Assembly (NCBI RefSeq): GCF_947490095.1
Contig: NZ_CANLFS010000001.1
Span: 1-64,000 of the forward strand
Direction of reading: 5' to 3'
DNA: 64,000 nucleotides
DNA from: an uncultured Halomonas sp.
GTDB taxonomy: Bacteria > Pseudomonadota > Gammaproteobacteria > Pseudomonadales > Halomonadaceae
Within the stretch, counting starts at the first letter, position 1. Every line of letters starts with the position of its first letter. Positions 1 to 10,260 of the stretch are shown piece by piece. The position numbers and the translations under genes are program-made. The notes under the pieces are model-generated. The model saw only the letters and a list, made by a program, of their open reading frames with translations, had not been told where the DNA came from and did not search any database.

Positions 1-4
1 ACCT

Positions 5-194
5 GGGGTCAGACCCCAAACTGCCGGGCCCACCTGGGGTCAGACCCCAAACTGCCGGGGTCTGACCCCAGTGGTGAGACCCCAAACTGCCGGGGCCACC
101 TGGGGTCAGACCCCAAACTGCCGGGCCCACCTGGGGTCAGACCCCAAACTGCCGGGGTCTGACCCCAGTGGTGAAACTGCCGGGGTCTGACCCC
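5..194. repeat. Palindromic repeat cluster A
   Basis: Seven canonical copies of the 13-bp palindrome GGGGTC(A/T)GACCCC start at 5, 36, 57, 102, 133, 154 and 182, with a decayed copy near 74. They are separated by short spacers such as AAACTGCCGGGCCCACCT, giving higher-order repetition. The array ends 16 bases before the cysQ start codon, so the cysQ promoter must lie inside or beyond it. The stretch has no plausible gene; an open frame across it translates only the repeat. Confidence 0.95.
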
Positions 195-210
195 CATAGA
201 GGAGTGCAAA

Positions 211-987
<777 letters not shown>

Positions 988-1005
988 TACTCCCTGCATC
1001 CACCT

Positions 1006-1139
1006 GGGGTCTGACCCCAAACCGCCGGGGTCTGACCCCATCTGGGCGTGGGGTCTGACCCCAACTGCCTGGGGATCCGCCTGGGGTCAGACCCCAAACT
1101 GCCGGGGTCTGACCCCATTTGGGTGTGGGGTCTGACCCC
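1006..1139. repeat. Palindromic repeat cluster B
   Basis: Six canonical copies of GGGGTC(A/T)GACCCC start at 1006, 1027, 1050, 1083, 1104 and 1127. They fill the gap between the convergent cysQ and alpha-oxoamine synthase genes and stop five bases from the latter's stop codon. Each copy can form a hairpin in RNA from either strand. No separate rho-independent terminator is visible, so the array may serve that role; this is inference. Confidence 0.95.
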
Positions 1140-1144
1140 ATTTG

Positions 1145-2485
1145 TTAGGTGGCGGCGGTGAGGGCGTCGAGGGTCTGGTCGATCTGTTCGCGGGTGTGCT
1201 CGCAGCTGAGGAAGAAGCGTAGCCTGGCGCTCTTCTCGGGGACGGCGGGGTGGAGGATGGGCTGGACGTTGATGCCGCGCTCGAACAGGTCGTGGGAGAG
1301 CCGGGCGGCGAGCGGTGAGCTGCCGACGATGATCGGGACTACGGCGGCGCCGATGCTGTCGCCGGTGTCGAAGCCGCGTTCCCTGGCCTGTTCCAGGAAG
1401 TAACGCGAGATGGCATGCAAGGCCCGGGCGCGTTCGGGTTCCTGCTGCATCAGTTGCAGGGCGGTCAGCGAGGGCGCGGCGACCTGGGCCGGCATGCCGA
1501 CGCTGTACAGAAATCCCGGGGCCAGATAGCGCAGTGTCTCCACCAGGGCGGTGCAGCCGGCGATATAGCCGCCACAGCCGGCCAGGCTCTTGCTCATGGT
1601 GCCCATCCAGATATCCACGTCCTCGGCGGGCACGCCGAAGTATTCCCGCAGGCCCAGGGCATGGTCGCCCAGTACGCCGAAGGAGTGGGCCTCGTCGACC
1701 ATCAGCCAGGCCTGATGGCGGCGCTTGATGTCGATGAAGCGCGGCAGGTCCGGCACGTCGCCGTCCATGCTGTAGAGGCCTTCGATCACGACCAGCACGC
1801 GTTCGAACTGCCCCCGATGCCGGGTGAGCAGGGCGTCCAGCGCCGCGGGGTCGTTGTGGGGGAAGGAGATGCGCTTGGCACCGGACAGCTGGGCCCCCAC
1901 CAGCAGGCTGTTGTGGATATAGGCATCGTGGATCACCAGATCACGGGGGCCCAGCAGATAGCCCAGGGTGGAGACGTTGGTGGCGTGGCCGCTGACGAAG
2001 GCCACGGCGTCATCCACCCGGTAGGCCGCGGCGATGGCCCGTTCCAGTTCGCGGTGGATGGGGCGCTCGCCGGAGACCACGCGGCTGGCGGAGACGGAGC
2101 TGCCGTAGTGCGCCAGGGCCTCCTGGCCGGCGCGCGTCACCCGAGGGTTGCCGGAGAGGCCCAGGTAGTTGTAGCTGGCGAAGTTGATGACCTCGCGGCC
2201 GTCGATTCGGGAGGTGGCGCCGGCGTTGCCGTCATGCACCTTGAAGAAGGGGTCGGTCAGGCCGAGCCGGTCGGCCCCCTCGCGCAGCATGCGGATCTGC
2301 TGGTAGCCGGGGTGGGCGTCGAAGCGGGTAAAGCGCTCGGGCACGCGGCTCACCGCGCCGGCCCCGGGGGGTGCCGACTCCGGCGACTCCGGCATCGAAG
2401 GCGAGGCGGCCGCGGCGTCTCTCGGGCGCTGGCGCTTGCGGGCCTGGGCCAGCAGCCGGTGCTTGAGGTCGTTGCGTTGGTTCAT
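1145..2485 (-). CDS. rkpG: Alpha-oxoamine synthase (RkpG-like), PKS off-loading enzyme
   Basis: PLP-dependent aminotransferase-fold enzyme of the alpha-oxoamine synthase family (8-amino-7-oxononanoate synthase, serine palmitoyltransferase, 2-amino-3-ketobutyrate CoA ligase). These enzymes condense an acyl thioester with an amino acid and lose CO2. Visible are SGHATN (165-170) with the ring-stacking His, DEAHSFG (264-270) and the Schiff-base lysine K299 in GTMSKSLAG. It has 446 residues, about 50 more than BioF, because of an Ala/Pro/Arg-rich N-terminal extension. Its ATG overlaps the PKS stop codon by four bases, so the two are translationally coupled. As the PKS has no thioesterase, this enzyme is the likely release step. 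The amino acid used cannot be told from sequence. The symbol follows the Sinorhizobium homologue by context. Confidence 0.85.
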   Translation of the reverse strand: MNQRNDLKHRLLAQARKRQRPRDAAAASPSMPESPESAPPGAGAVSRVPERFTRFDAHPGYQQIRMLREGADRLGLTDPFFKVHDGNAGATSRIDGREVINFASYNYLGLSGNPRVTRAGQEALAHYGSSVSASRVVSGERPIHRELERAIAAAYRVDDAVAFVSGHATNVSTLGYLLGPRDLVIHDAYIHNSLLVGAQLSGAKRISFPHNDPAALDALLTRHRGQFERVLVVIEGLYSMDGDVPDLPRFIDIKRRHQAWLMVDEAHSFGVLGDHALGLREYFGVPAEDVDIWMGTMSKSLAGCGGYIAGCTALVETLRYLAPGFLYSVGMPAQVAAPSLTALQLMQQEPERARALHAISRYFLEQARERGFDTGDSIGAAVVPIIVGSSPLAARLSHDLFERGINVQPILHPAVPEKSARLRFFLSCEHTREQIDQTLDALTAAT

Positions 2486-5400
2486 GGCGGTGTTCCCTTG
2501 GCCTGTTGGGCATCCTGCCCGAGTTCTTCGGCGCCGTGCTGGCTGGTCAAGTTGGCAAACTGCTGAGCGTCGCTCGGGACCTCGGCGTCCTCGCCATGCT
2601 CGAGCTTCTGCATCAGCACGCCGGCCAGCTTGTCGATGGTCGAGGCCTCGCTGAGCACCATCACCGGGACATTGATGCCGATGCGCGCCTCGATGGCGGT
2701 CATCAGCTCGACGCCCATCAAGGAATCGAAGCCCATCTCGTAGACCGAGCGCTGGGTATCGATCTTCTCCTCGTCGATCAACAGAATGGCGGCCAGTTCG
2801 GCACGCAGCAGGTCGGTCACGGCGGTGTGCAGGGCCTCGGGGCTCAGGCTGGCGAACAGCGCCGCCAGGTCCTCGTCGCTCTCGTCGCCGTGGCCGTCGT
2901 CATCGGCCTGGCGGGCGATCTCATGAAAGCGTGGGCTCTGGGCGGTGGGCAAGAAGCGTGCCAGGGCCGACCAGTCGAGCTCCAGCACCCCCAGGCTCGG
3001 GCCCCCCAGCCGGTCGTTGCCGCCGAGCAGCAGCGGCTCCATGACCGCCAGGGCGTCGTCGGAGCGCAGCGCGGAGCCGCCCAATCGCTCCTGCAGGGCG
3101 TCGCGGGTGCGGGTGTTGCGGGCCAGAAAGCCCACGTCCTCGATGGCGCCCCAGCGCAGGCAGGTGGCGGGAAGCCCCCGATGGCGCCGCGCGGCGGCCA
3201 GGGCCTCCAGCCAGTGGTTGGCGGCCACGTAGCTGGCCTGGCCGGGGTTGCCGAACAGGGTGGTGGCGGAGGAGTACATCACGAAGAAATCCAGCGCGGC
3301 GTCGCGGGTCAGCTCATCGAGATGGCGGGCGCCGTCGACCTTGGGCGCCAGCACACGCCGTAGGCGGGCCTCGTCCAGGTTACGGATCAGGCCATCGTCG
3401 ATCACGGTGGCGGCATGCACCACGCCGCGCAGGGGCGGAAGCACTGCCCGGCACTCGTCGAGCAACGTCTTCAGGGCCTGGCGGTCGGTGATGTCGCAGG
3501 CCGCGGCGACTACCTCGACGCCCAGGGCCTCGAGCTCGGCCACGCCGGCCCGGGCCTCGTCGCTTGCCGCCCCGCTGCGGCCCACCAGGATCAGGTGGCG
3601 GGCGCCATGCTCGGCCAGCCAGCGGGCGGTCTTCAGGCCGAAGCCGCCCAGGCCGCCGGTGACCAGGTAGCTGGCCGCGGCGGGCAGGCAGAGACTCGCA
3701 CCGCTCGCGGGGCGCGACGGCGCGGCGACCTGGGCCTGCTCGTGGGTGACCACGACCTTGCCGATCTGGCGGGCCTGCTGCATATAGCGGAAGGCCTCGA
3801 TCACCTGCTGGCTCGCGAAGGCGGTATAGGGCAGCGGGGTGAGGGTGCCATCCTGGAACAGCGCCATCATCTCGCCGAACAGCCGGCCGGTGAGCTCGGG
3901 GAGCTCCTTCATCAGCTGGTCGGAATCGATGCCGAAGTAGCTGAGGTTGTTGCGGAAGGGGCGCAGCCCGATAGGGGTGTTCTCGTAGAAGTCGCGCTTG
4001 CCCAGCTCCAGAAAGCGGCCGAACGGGCGCAGGGCGCGCAGGTTCTGATTGATCGCCTCGCCGGCCAGGGAGTTGAGCACCACATCCACGCCGCGGCCGT
4101 CGGTGGCCTCGAGGACCTCCTCGCCGAAGGTCAGCGCGCGGGAGTCGTAGAAATGCTCGATGCCGAGCAGGCGCAGGAAGTCGCGCTTCTCGTCGCTGCC
4201 GACGCTGGCATGGATCTCGGCCCCCAGCCACTGGGCGACCTGGATGGCGGCGATGCCCACGCCGCCGGCGGCGCCGTGGATCAGGATCTTCTCGCCCGGG
4301 GCCAGTCGCGCCAGGTGCTTGAGCGCGTAGTAGACGGTAAAGAAAGTGGTCGGAATGGTGGCCGCCGCGGCGAAGCTCACCCCCTCGGGAATCGGCGCCA
4401 CGGCCTGACGGCTGGCGATCAGCCGGTCGCTGAAGCTGGCCGGGCCGAAGCCCACCACCGCATCGCCCACCGCCAGGTCATCCACCCCGTCGCCCACGGC
4501 GGCGACCACGCCGGAGAACTCCAGGCCCAGGGTGGGGCCGGCGAAGCCGTTCTCGATGGCCTCGTCGGAGAGCAGGCCGAGGGTGTACATGACGTCGCGG
4601 AAGTTGAGGCCGGTGGCCTGGACGTCGATCTCCACCTCGCCGGCACTCGGCTGGGGGAGCGCCATCGGCGTCCAGCGCAGATGGCGAAGCTGGCCGGGCA
4701 GCTCGAAGCCCAGGGTCATGGCCCGGCGCTCGCCCGGCTCGTTGGCGAGAGTCTGAACCGGCTCGGCGTCGGGGGCCTGAACCTGAACCGGCTCGGCATC
4801 GGGAGCCTGAACCGGCTGGGCCTTGGGCGCCGCAACGCTACGCAATCGGGTGGCGAAGCGTCGGCCCCGGGCGTCGAGCACGATCTCGGTCTCGGCGTCG
4901 GGGGCGGTGAGCTCGTCGAGCAGCGCCTGGATCACGGCGTCGTCGAGGTCCTCATCGGGGAGGTCGAGCAGGCGCACGCCATAGCCGGTGGATTCGTTGG
5001 CCAGGGAGCGCCCGAAGCCCCAGAGCGCCGCGTCCATGGGGGCGGAATCCCCCTGGCAGGCGCCCGAATTATCTGGGGTGGAGTCCTCCTGCCACATGGG
5101 GGCGACGCCGTGGGTGACCAGCCAGAGGCTCGCCCGGTCGCCGAGGGGCTCGAGGGTCTGTGCCCACTGCAGTGCCTGCTCGCAGCGCCGCTCGCCCCGG
5201 CGCAGATCGACGAAGGTGGGGGTCAGACCCCCGGGGGAGCCCTGGGGTCTGACCCCAATATGCAAGTCGGGGTCAGACCCCGGGGGTTGGGGGTCTGACC
5301 CCAGGTGTGGGGTCTGACCCCATTGGGCGATGTGCACCTGGTGGTCGCGGGCGGTCAGGCCGGCGGCGAGGCGCTCGGCCAGCGGCCGGGAGGCGGCGTC

Positions 5401-8400
5401 GGCGACCAGCTGCAAAACGGGGTCAGACCCCGGGGGTTGGGGGTCTGACCCCAGGTCTGCGCTGGGGTCTGACCCCAGGTGTGAGTCGGGGTCTGACCCC
5501 AGGTGTGGGGTCTGACCCCATTGGGCGTGGATGAGGTAGGCGCCGCGTTCGTCGTCTTCCAGGGGGATCCGGTCGATATGCCGGGCGCCGAGGGCGTCGA
5601 GTTCGGCGGTGACGTCGTCGCCTTCCATGGCCTGGAGCAGGGTGCCGTGGTCCTCGAGGCCGGGGGTGGCCAGCAGGGTGTCGAGCCAGGCGCTGGGCTG
5701 GATGCCGACCACCAGCAGGTGGGCGCCGGGGGCCAGCCGCCGAGACGCGGCCTGGAGCAGGCGGCGGTTGCGCTGGCGATGCCCGGGCTCGAGGCTGATC
5801 AGCGCCAGCCGTGCCGAGCCGGATTCAGCGTCGTCGTCGTCTTCCAGGCGCGCGATGTCGATCAGCGGGAAGCGTTGCTGCAGCTGCTCGGCCTGGTGCC
5901 AGGCCTGCTCGCCGGCGCCGAGGATGGCGTAGTCGCAGCGATCGGGGTCGAGCAGGTCGCAGAGCCGCTCTCCCAGCGCCGGCGCGGCGGCACCGGCCTC
6001 GAGCAGGCCCAGGCGCTGGCCGGTGGGCAGGGCCTCGAGCACCCGGGGCAGGGCCTGACGCAGGGCGCCGGCGATGGCCTGCCAGCCGGCGGCACCGGGC
6101 AGCTGGCGGGTCAGGTGGGCCAGGACCTCGGCGGTGAGCCCCAGGTCGTCGGCCGTGGCCCGGCCCGTGAGCAGCGCGTCCAGGTGCAGGCCGAAGCGCC
6201 CCAGGCGCTGTATGGGGGCGAAGTGGTCGGGATAGTCGCGTACCAGCAGCTGCCAGATGGCCTCGGGGGCGACCCGCTCGGCGGCGTCATCGCTCAGGTG
6301 CCAGCCGTGTTCGTCCACCGTGAGACGCCCGGCGGCCTCGAGCTGCGCGAGCAGCTGGTCGAGCAGGCGCCGGCCGTCGAGGTGGGCACCCGTGAGTTCA
6401 CGGTAGCGCGCCGGGGTCAGGGTGGCGCCGCCGTTGAGGCGCTGCAGGGCCTCAACGGCGAAGGCGTCGGCCAGGCTGTCGAGCAGCGGGTCGACCTCGC
6501 CGGCGTAGCGCCCCCCGGTCAGGCGCGTAAAGTCGTCGACCAGGCCCGGCATGGCCGCATACAGGGCATTGAGATCGAGGGCCTCGCCGCCGGCCTGACG
6601 CGGTGCCGGCGTGAGTTCCACGTCCAGGTAGCTGAGGCGCTGGTGGTGCTGGCGGCGCAGGCGAATCGCCTTGAAGCGCGTCTCGCCGAGGACCGCCACG
6701 GCCCGGCCGTCGGCGTCGAAGAGTTCGAAGTCGGCGGTGAAGGAGTGGGGCGCACGCTTGAGCATGCGGGCATGGGCGAGCGCCGGCACCCCGCCATCGG
6801 TGAGCAGCTGCAGGCGGCCGACGCGCACCGGCACGAAGGCCATGCCGTCGCCGTGGATGCCCTGGCGGCGCGCCTCCTGGGCCAGCAGCGGAATAAACAG
6901 TTGGAAGGCGCTGTCGAGGATGCCCGGGTGCAGGTTCATGGCCCCCAGGGTGTCTTCAATGGCGGCGGGGGGCTCGACGATGCCGAGGATGCTGTCGCCC
7001 TCGACCCAGGCTTGGGAGATCGCCTGGAAGGCGGGGCCGTAGTGCAGCCCCAGGCGCTCGGCCTCGGCCAGGTGCTCGGCCAGGGTGATGTCGGGTTCCC
7101 GGGCGGGCAGGGCCGGCGCCGAGCGGCGCAGCAAGAAGCCCCGGCTCTGCTCCATGACCCGGGCCACGGCATTGAGCTGCCATTCGCCGTCGGCCAGGGG
7201 CTCCCGGGAGCGAATCTCGAGGCGGCCGTCGTCCCGGGCCAGGTGCAGGCGCAGGCGCCGCCCGTGCTGGCCGTCGAGCAGTAGCGGCGCGCGTATTTCC
7301 AGCTCCTCGATATCCAGGCAATCGGCGTCGCGCCGGTGGCGGGCCGCGGCCAGGGCGAGTTCGGCGAAGCCGGCCCCGGGGAATACCGCCCCGTCGCCGA
7401 CCACGTGATCGCCCAGCCAGGGCAGGCGGCCGGTATCCAGCTGGCTCTCCCAGGTGCCGTCGTGCTGTGCCAGGCGATAGCCGAGCAGCGGGTGCTCGTA
7501 GTCGCGCTCGAGCAGCTTCTGCCCCTGAGAGGTGCCGGTGGCCCAGTAGTGCTCTCGCTGCCAGGGGTAGCGAGGCGGCTCGACCAGGCGGCCGGCGACC
7601 GGGAACCAGCGACGCTCGTCCAGCGGCATGCCGCTGAGCAGTGCCTGGCCGATGGCCCGGTCCATGCAGGCTTCGGCGGGCTTGTCACGCTCCAGGGTGG
7701 CGAGCACCCGGCCGTCGCACTCGCGCGCGCCCAGGGCGTCGCTCAGGTAGCGCCGCAGGATGGGGTGGGCGCCGATCTCGATGAACAGGCGGGTGCCGGC
7801 GTCGATCAGCGCCTCGATGGCGGCGTCGAAGCGCACCGGCCGGCGGATGTTGTGCCACCAGTAGGCGGCGCCCAGCTCGGTGCCGGCCAGGCGCTCGCCG
7901 GTGACGGTCGACACGAAGGGGAGCGTCTCGGCCCGGGGGGCGATATCCGCCAGCGACGCGACCACGCCGGCCTCGATGCCGTCCATGGCCGGGCTATGGA
8001 AGGCGTAATCCAGGGGCAGGCGCTTGGCGATGCTGCCGGCCTCCTTCAGGGCCTGCTCGAGGCGCTCCAGGGCATCGGCATCGCCGGCCAGCGTCACGCC
8101 CCGCGCGCTATTGATGCCCGCCAGGTGCACGCCGGGGTAATCCCCGGTGGCGAGCCAGTCGCGGATCTCGGCCTCGCCCAGCGCCACGGCACTCATCTGG
8201 CCCTGGCCCCGGGTCTTGCCCTGGTAGTGGCTGCGGAAATAGATGACCCGGACCGCCTCGTCCAGGCGTAGCGCGCCACAGGCCCAGGCGGCGGCGACCT
8301 CGCCCACGCTGTGGCCGGCCACGGCGGCGGGCTCGATGCCGTGATGGCGCAGCAATTGGGTGAGGCCCACCTGCACGGCAAACAGCGTCGGCTGGGCGAT

Positions 8401-10260
8401 CTCGGTTCGGGCCAGGCGGCTTTCGGCCCCCTCTCCATTCGCCTCTTCTTCATTACGCCCCTCGAGCTCGGCGCGCAGGGAGAAGTCGGCGTGGCGCTGG
8501 AAGAGGGCGTCCACCTCGTCCACGGCGGCGGCGAAGACGGCGGAGCCGGCCAGCAGGTCGGCGCCCATGCGCTCCCACTGGCAGCCGTTGCCGGCATAGA
8601 TGAAGCCGGGGGCGCTGGGCGTCGCCAGGCGCTTGCCGGGCACCACCTCGGGCGGGTCCGCCTGGTCGGCATCGGCGAAGGCCGCCAGCCGGCGGGCGGC
8701 CTCGGCCTTGCTGTCGGCGAACAGCAGGGCGCCATCGGGGTGATGCTCGCGGTGGCGATACAGCGTATGGGCGATGTCGTAGAGGTCGGCGTCGCTGTCC
8801 TCGAGCCAGGCGGCCAGGTCGCCGGCCATGGCACGCAAGGCGGGCTCGCCGCGAGCCGAGAGGCGCAGCGGTAAAGGGCCACGCAGGGCGGGCTCGCCGC
8901 GAGCCGAGAGGCGCAGCGGCAGGGGCCCGCGCCCTTCGTCATCGACGCCGGCATCGACATCGGCATCGACGGGAGCGGCCGGCGTCGAGGGCGGGCTTTC
9001 GAGGATCACGTGGGCGTTGGCGCCGCCGAAGCCGAAGGAGTTGACGCCGATGACCAGGCGCCCCTCGGGCCTCAGGGGGTAGGCCCGGGTCACGACCTCG
9101 AGATTCCACTCGTCGAACTTGATATGGGGATTGAGCCTGCGAATGCCGATGGTGGCCGGCACCTCGCGGTGTTGCAGGCTATACAGCGCCTTGGCCAGGC
9201 CGGCGACGCCGGAGGCGGTCTCCAGGTGGCCGACGTTGCTCTTGACCGAGCCGATGGGCAACGGGGCCCGGCGATGCTTGGCCAGGGCCTCGCCGATGGC
9301 GCGGGTCTCGATGGGGTCGCCCACCGCGGTGCCGGTGCCGTGGGCCTCCAGGTAGTCGATCTCGTCGGGGGCGATGCCGGCCCGTTCGTAGGCCTGGCGC
9401 ATCAGTGCCGCCTGGGCGCTGGGGTTGGGGACGGTCAGCCCGGACTTGTGGCCATCGGTATTGACCGATGACCCCGCCACCACGGCCAGGATGGGGTCGC
9501 CATCGGCCACCGCCTTGGCGTAGTCCTTGAGCAGGAAGAGGCCGGCGCCCTCGGAGCGCACATAGCCGTCGCCGTCGGCGTCGAACACCTGGCAGCGCCC
9601 CGTGGCGGAGAGCATGCTCGCCTTGGAGAAGATGATGAAGCCGTAGGGATGCAGGTGCAGGCTGATGCCGCCGGCCAGCGCCATGTCGGTCTCGCCGCTG
9701 CGGATCGCCTGGCAGGCCTGATGGAAGGCCACCAGCGCCGACGAACAGGCGGTATCCAGCGACATGCTCGGCCCGTGGAGGTCGAACACATAGGAGAGCC
9801 GGTTGGAGGCGATGCTGGAGGTATTGCCGGTGGCGGTGGAGGCGTCGATGGCCGCCATGTCGTCGGCCAGGCGATAGGAGTAGTCCAGGCTGGCGATGCC
9901 CAGGAAGACGCCGCATTGGCTGCCACGCAGCGAGGCGGGCACCACGCCGGCGCTCTCCATGGCCTCCCAGGCCAGCTCCAGCAGCATGCGCTGCTGGGGA
10001 TCCATGCTGGTGGCCTCCCGGGGCGAGATGCCGAAGAAGTCGGCATCGAAGCCGCTGATATCGCCCAGGCTGCCGGCGGCGAAACTCACGCTGGTGCCGG
10101 GATGGCGACGATCGGGATGCTGGTAGGCTGCCTGGCTCCAGCGGTCCTCGGCGACGCGGGTCACCAGGTCCTTTTCGGCCTGCAGGTCCTGCCAGAACGT
10201 TTCGGGGGTGGTGCCGGGGAAACGGTGGGCGGCGCCGATGATGGCAACACGTCGAGTCAT
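2482..10260 (-). CDS. rkpA: Type I reducing polyketide synthase (RkpA-like)
   Basis: A 2592-residue multidomain synthase predicted to build a reduced acyl chain on its own carrier protein. Domains in order: KS (1-425; C172 in DTACSS, H307 in EAHGTGT, H345 in KSNVGHL); AT (about 550-850; GHSVGE around S651, YAFH suggesting malonyl-CoA); DH (about 935-1215, HVVGDGAVFPG); a degenerate methyltransferase-like region (about 1290-1560); a structural pseudo-KR (about 1560-1800); ER (about 1840-2170, HGAAGGVG); KR (about 2195-2430, GGLGGFG and YVAAN); ACP with the pantetheine serine in GFDSLMG near 2511. There is no thioesterase. Ten palindromic-repeat copies are translated in frame in the pseudo-KR at about residues 1580-1613 and 1646-1680. 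A 16-residue stretch is duplicated at 445-476. Both ends overlap neighbouring genes by four bases. Confidence 0.93.
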   Translation of the reverse strand: MTRRVAIIGAAHRFPGTTPETFWQDLQAEKDLVTRVAEDRWSQAAYQHPDRRHPGTSVSFAAGSLGDISGFDADFFGISPREATSMDPQQRMLLELAWEAMESAGVVPASLRGSQCGVFLGIASLDYSYRLADDMAAIDASTATGNTSSIASNRLSYVFDLHGPSMSLDTACSSALVAFHQACQAIRSGETDMALAGGISLHLHPYGFIIFSKASMLSATGRCQVFDADGDGYVRSEGAGLFLLKDYAKAVADGDPILAVVAGSSVNTDGHKSGLTVPNPSAQAALMRQAYERAGIAPDEIDYLEAHGTGTAVGDPIETRAIGEALAKHRRAPLPIGSVKSNVGHLETASGVAGLAKALYSLQHREVPATIGIRRLNPHIKFDEWNLEVVTRAYPLRPEGRLVIGVNSFGFGGANAHVILESPPSTPAAPVDADVDAGVDDEGRGPLPLRLSARGEPALRGPLPLRLSARGEPALRAMAGDLAAWLEDSDADLYDIAHTLYRHREHHPDGALLFADSKAEAARRLAAFADADQADPPEVVPGKRLATPSAPGFIYAGNGCQWERMGADLLAGSAVFAAAVDEVDALFQRHADFSLRAELEGRNEEEANGEGAESRLARTEIAQPTLFAVQVGLTQLLRHHGIEPAAVAGHSVGEVAAAWACGALRLDEAVRVIYFRSHYQGKTRGQGQMSAVALGEAEIRDWLATGDYPGVHLAGINSARGVTLAGDADALERLEQALKEAGSIAKRLPLDYAFHSPAMDGIEAGVVASLADIAPRAETLPFVSTVTGERLAGTELGAAYWWHNIRRPVRFDAAIEALIDAGTRLFIEIGAHPILRRYLSDALGARECDGRVLATLERDKPAEACMDRAIGQALLSGMPLDERRWFPVAGRLVEPPRYPWQREHYWATGTSQGQKLLERDYEHPLLGYRLAQHDGTWESQLDTGRLPWLGDHVVGDGAVFPGAGFAELALAAARHRRDADCLDIEELEIRAPLLLDGQHGRRLRLHLARDDGRLEIRSREPLADGEWQLNAVARVMEQSRGFLLRRSAPALPAREPDITLAEHLAEAERLGLHYGPAFQAISQAWVEGDSILGIVEPPAAIEDTLGAMNLHPGILDSAFQLFIPLLAQEARRQGIHGDGMAFVPVRVGRLQLLTDGGVPALAHARMLKRAPHSFTADFELFDADGRAVAVLGETRFKAIRLRRQHHQRLSYLDVELTPAPRQAGGEALDLNALYAAMPGLVDDFTRLTGGRYAGEVDPLLDSLADAFAVEALQRLNGGATLTPARYRELTGAHLDGRRLLDQLLAQLEAAGRLTVDEHGWHLSDDAAERVAPEAIWQLLVRDYPDHFAPIQRLGRFGLHLDALLTGRATADDLGLTAEVLAHLTRQLPGAAGWQAIAGALRQALPRVLEALPTGQRLGLLEAGAAAPALGERLCDLLDPDRCDYAILGAGEQAWHQAEQLQQRFPLIDIARLEDDDDAESGSARLALISLEPGHRQRNRRLLQAASRRLAPGAHLLVVGIQPSAWLDTLLATPGLEDHGTLLQAMEGDDVTAELDALGARHIDRIPLEDDERGAYLIHAQWGQTPHLGSDPDSHLGSDPSADLGSDPQPPGSDPVLQLVADAASRPLAERLAAGLTARDHQVHIAQWGQTPHLGSDPQPPGSDPDLHIGVRPQGSPGGLTPTFVDLRRGERRCEQALQWAQTLEPLGDRASLWLVTHGVAPMWQEDSTPDNSGACQGDSAPMDAALWGFGRSLANESTGYGVRLLDLPDEDLDDAVIQALLDELTAPDAETEIVLDARGRRFATRLRSVAAPKAQPVQAPDAEPVQVQAPDAEPVQTLANEPGERRAMTLGFELPGQLRHLRWTPMALPQPSAGEVEIDVQATGLNFRDVMYTLGLLSDEAIENGFAGPTLGLEFSGVVAAVGDGVDDLAVGDAVVGFGPASFSDRLIASRQAVAPIPEGVSFAAAATIPTTFFTVYYALKHLARLAPGEKILIHGAAGGVGIAAIQVAQWLGAEIHASVGSDEKRDFLRLLGIEHFYDSRALTFGEEVLEATDGRGVDVVLNSLAGEAINQNLRALRPFGRFLELGKRDFYENTPIGLRPFRNNLSYFGIDSDQLMKELPELTGRLFGEMMALFQDGTLTPLPYTAFASQQVIEAFRYMQQARQIGKVVVTHEQAQVAAPSRPASGASLCLPAAASYLVTGGLGGFGLKTARWLAEHGARHLILVGRSGAASDEARAGVAELEALGVEVVAAACDITDRQALKTLLDECRAVLPPLRGVVHAATVIDDGLIRNLDEARLRRVLAPKVDGARHLDELTRDAALDFFVMYSSATTLFGNPGQASYVAANHWLEALAAARRHRGLPATCLRWGAIEDVGFLARNTRTRDALQERLGGSALRSDDALAVMEPLLLGGNDRLGGPSLGVLELDWSALARFLPTAQSPRFHEIARQADDDGHGDESDEDLAALFASLSPEALHTAVTDLLRAELAAILLIDEEKIDTQRSVYEMGFDSLMGVELMTAIEARIGINVPVMVLSEASTIDKLAGVLMQKLEHGEDAEVPSDAQQFANLTSQHGAEELGQDAQQAKGTPP
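5219..5321. repeat. Palindromic repeat cluster C, inside the PKS gene
   Basis: Five canonical GGGGTC(A/T)GACCCC copies start at 5219, 5244, 5269, 5290 and 5309, within the PKS coding sequence. On the coding strand they are read in all three frames as GSDP, QTP and GVRP peptides without a stop codon. They fall in a predicted linker of the pseudo-KR region, just before the VDLRRG strand. Confidence 0.95.
5419..5519. repeat. Palindromic repeat cluster D, inside the PKS gene
   Basis: Five canonical copies start at 5419, 5440, 5464, 5488 and 5507, also in frame in the PKS. The encoded segment is a run of LGSDP units at about residues 1580-1613, between the methyltransferase-like and pseudo-KR regions. 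About 100 bases of ordinary coding sequence separate it from cluster C. Confidence 0.95.
8831..8928 (-). repeat. 48-bp in-frame tandem duplication in the PKS
   Basis: Two nearly identical 48-bp units encode the 16 residues GPLPLRLSARGEPALR twice (445-460 and 461-476), in the linker between the KS and AT domains. Near identity at DNA level points to a recent slip or unequal exchange. The duplication keeps the reading frame. Confidence 0.9.

Noticed and set aside
5..194. CRISPR array
   Set aside because: The repeat is a 13-bp palindrome with short, similar, unevenly spaced spacers, appears in many clusters and within genes, and no cas genes are present.
5503..7284. 593-residue plus-strand open frame within the PKS
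   Set aside because: Shadow of the PKS gene; similar shadows occur all along that gene.
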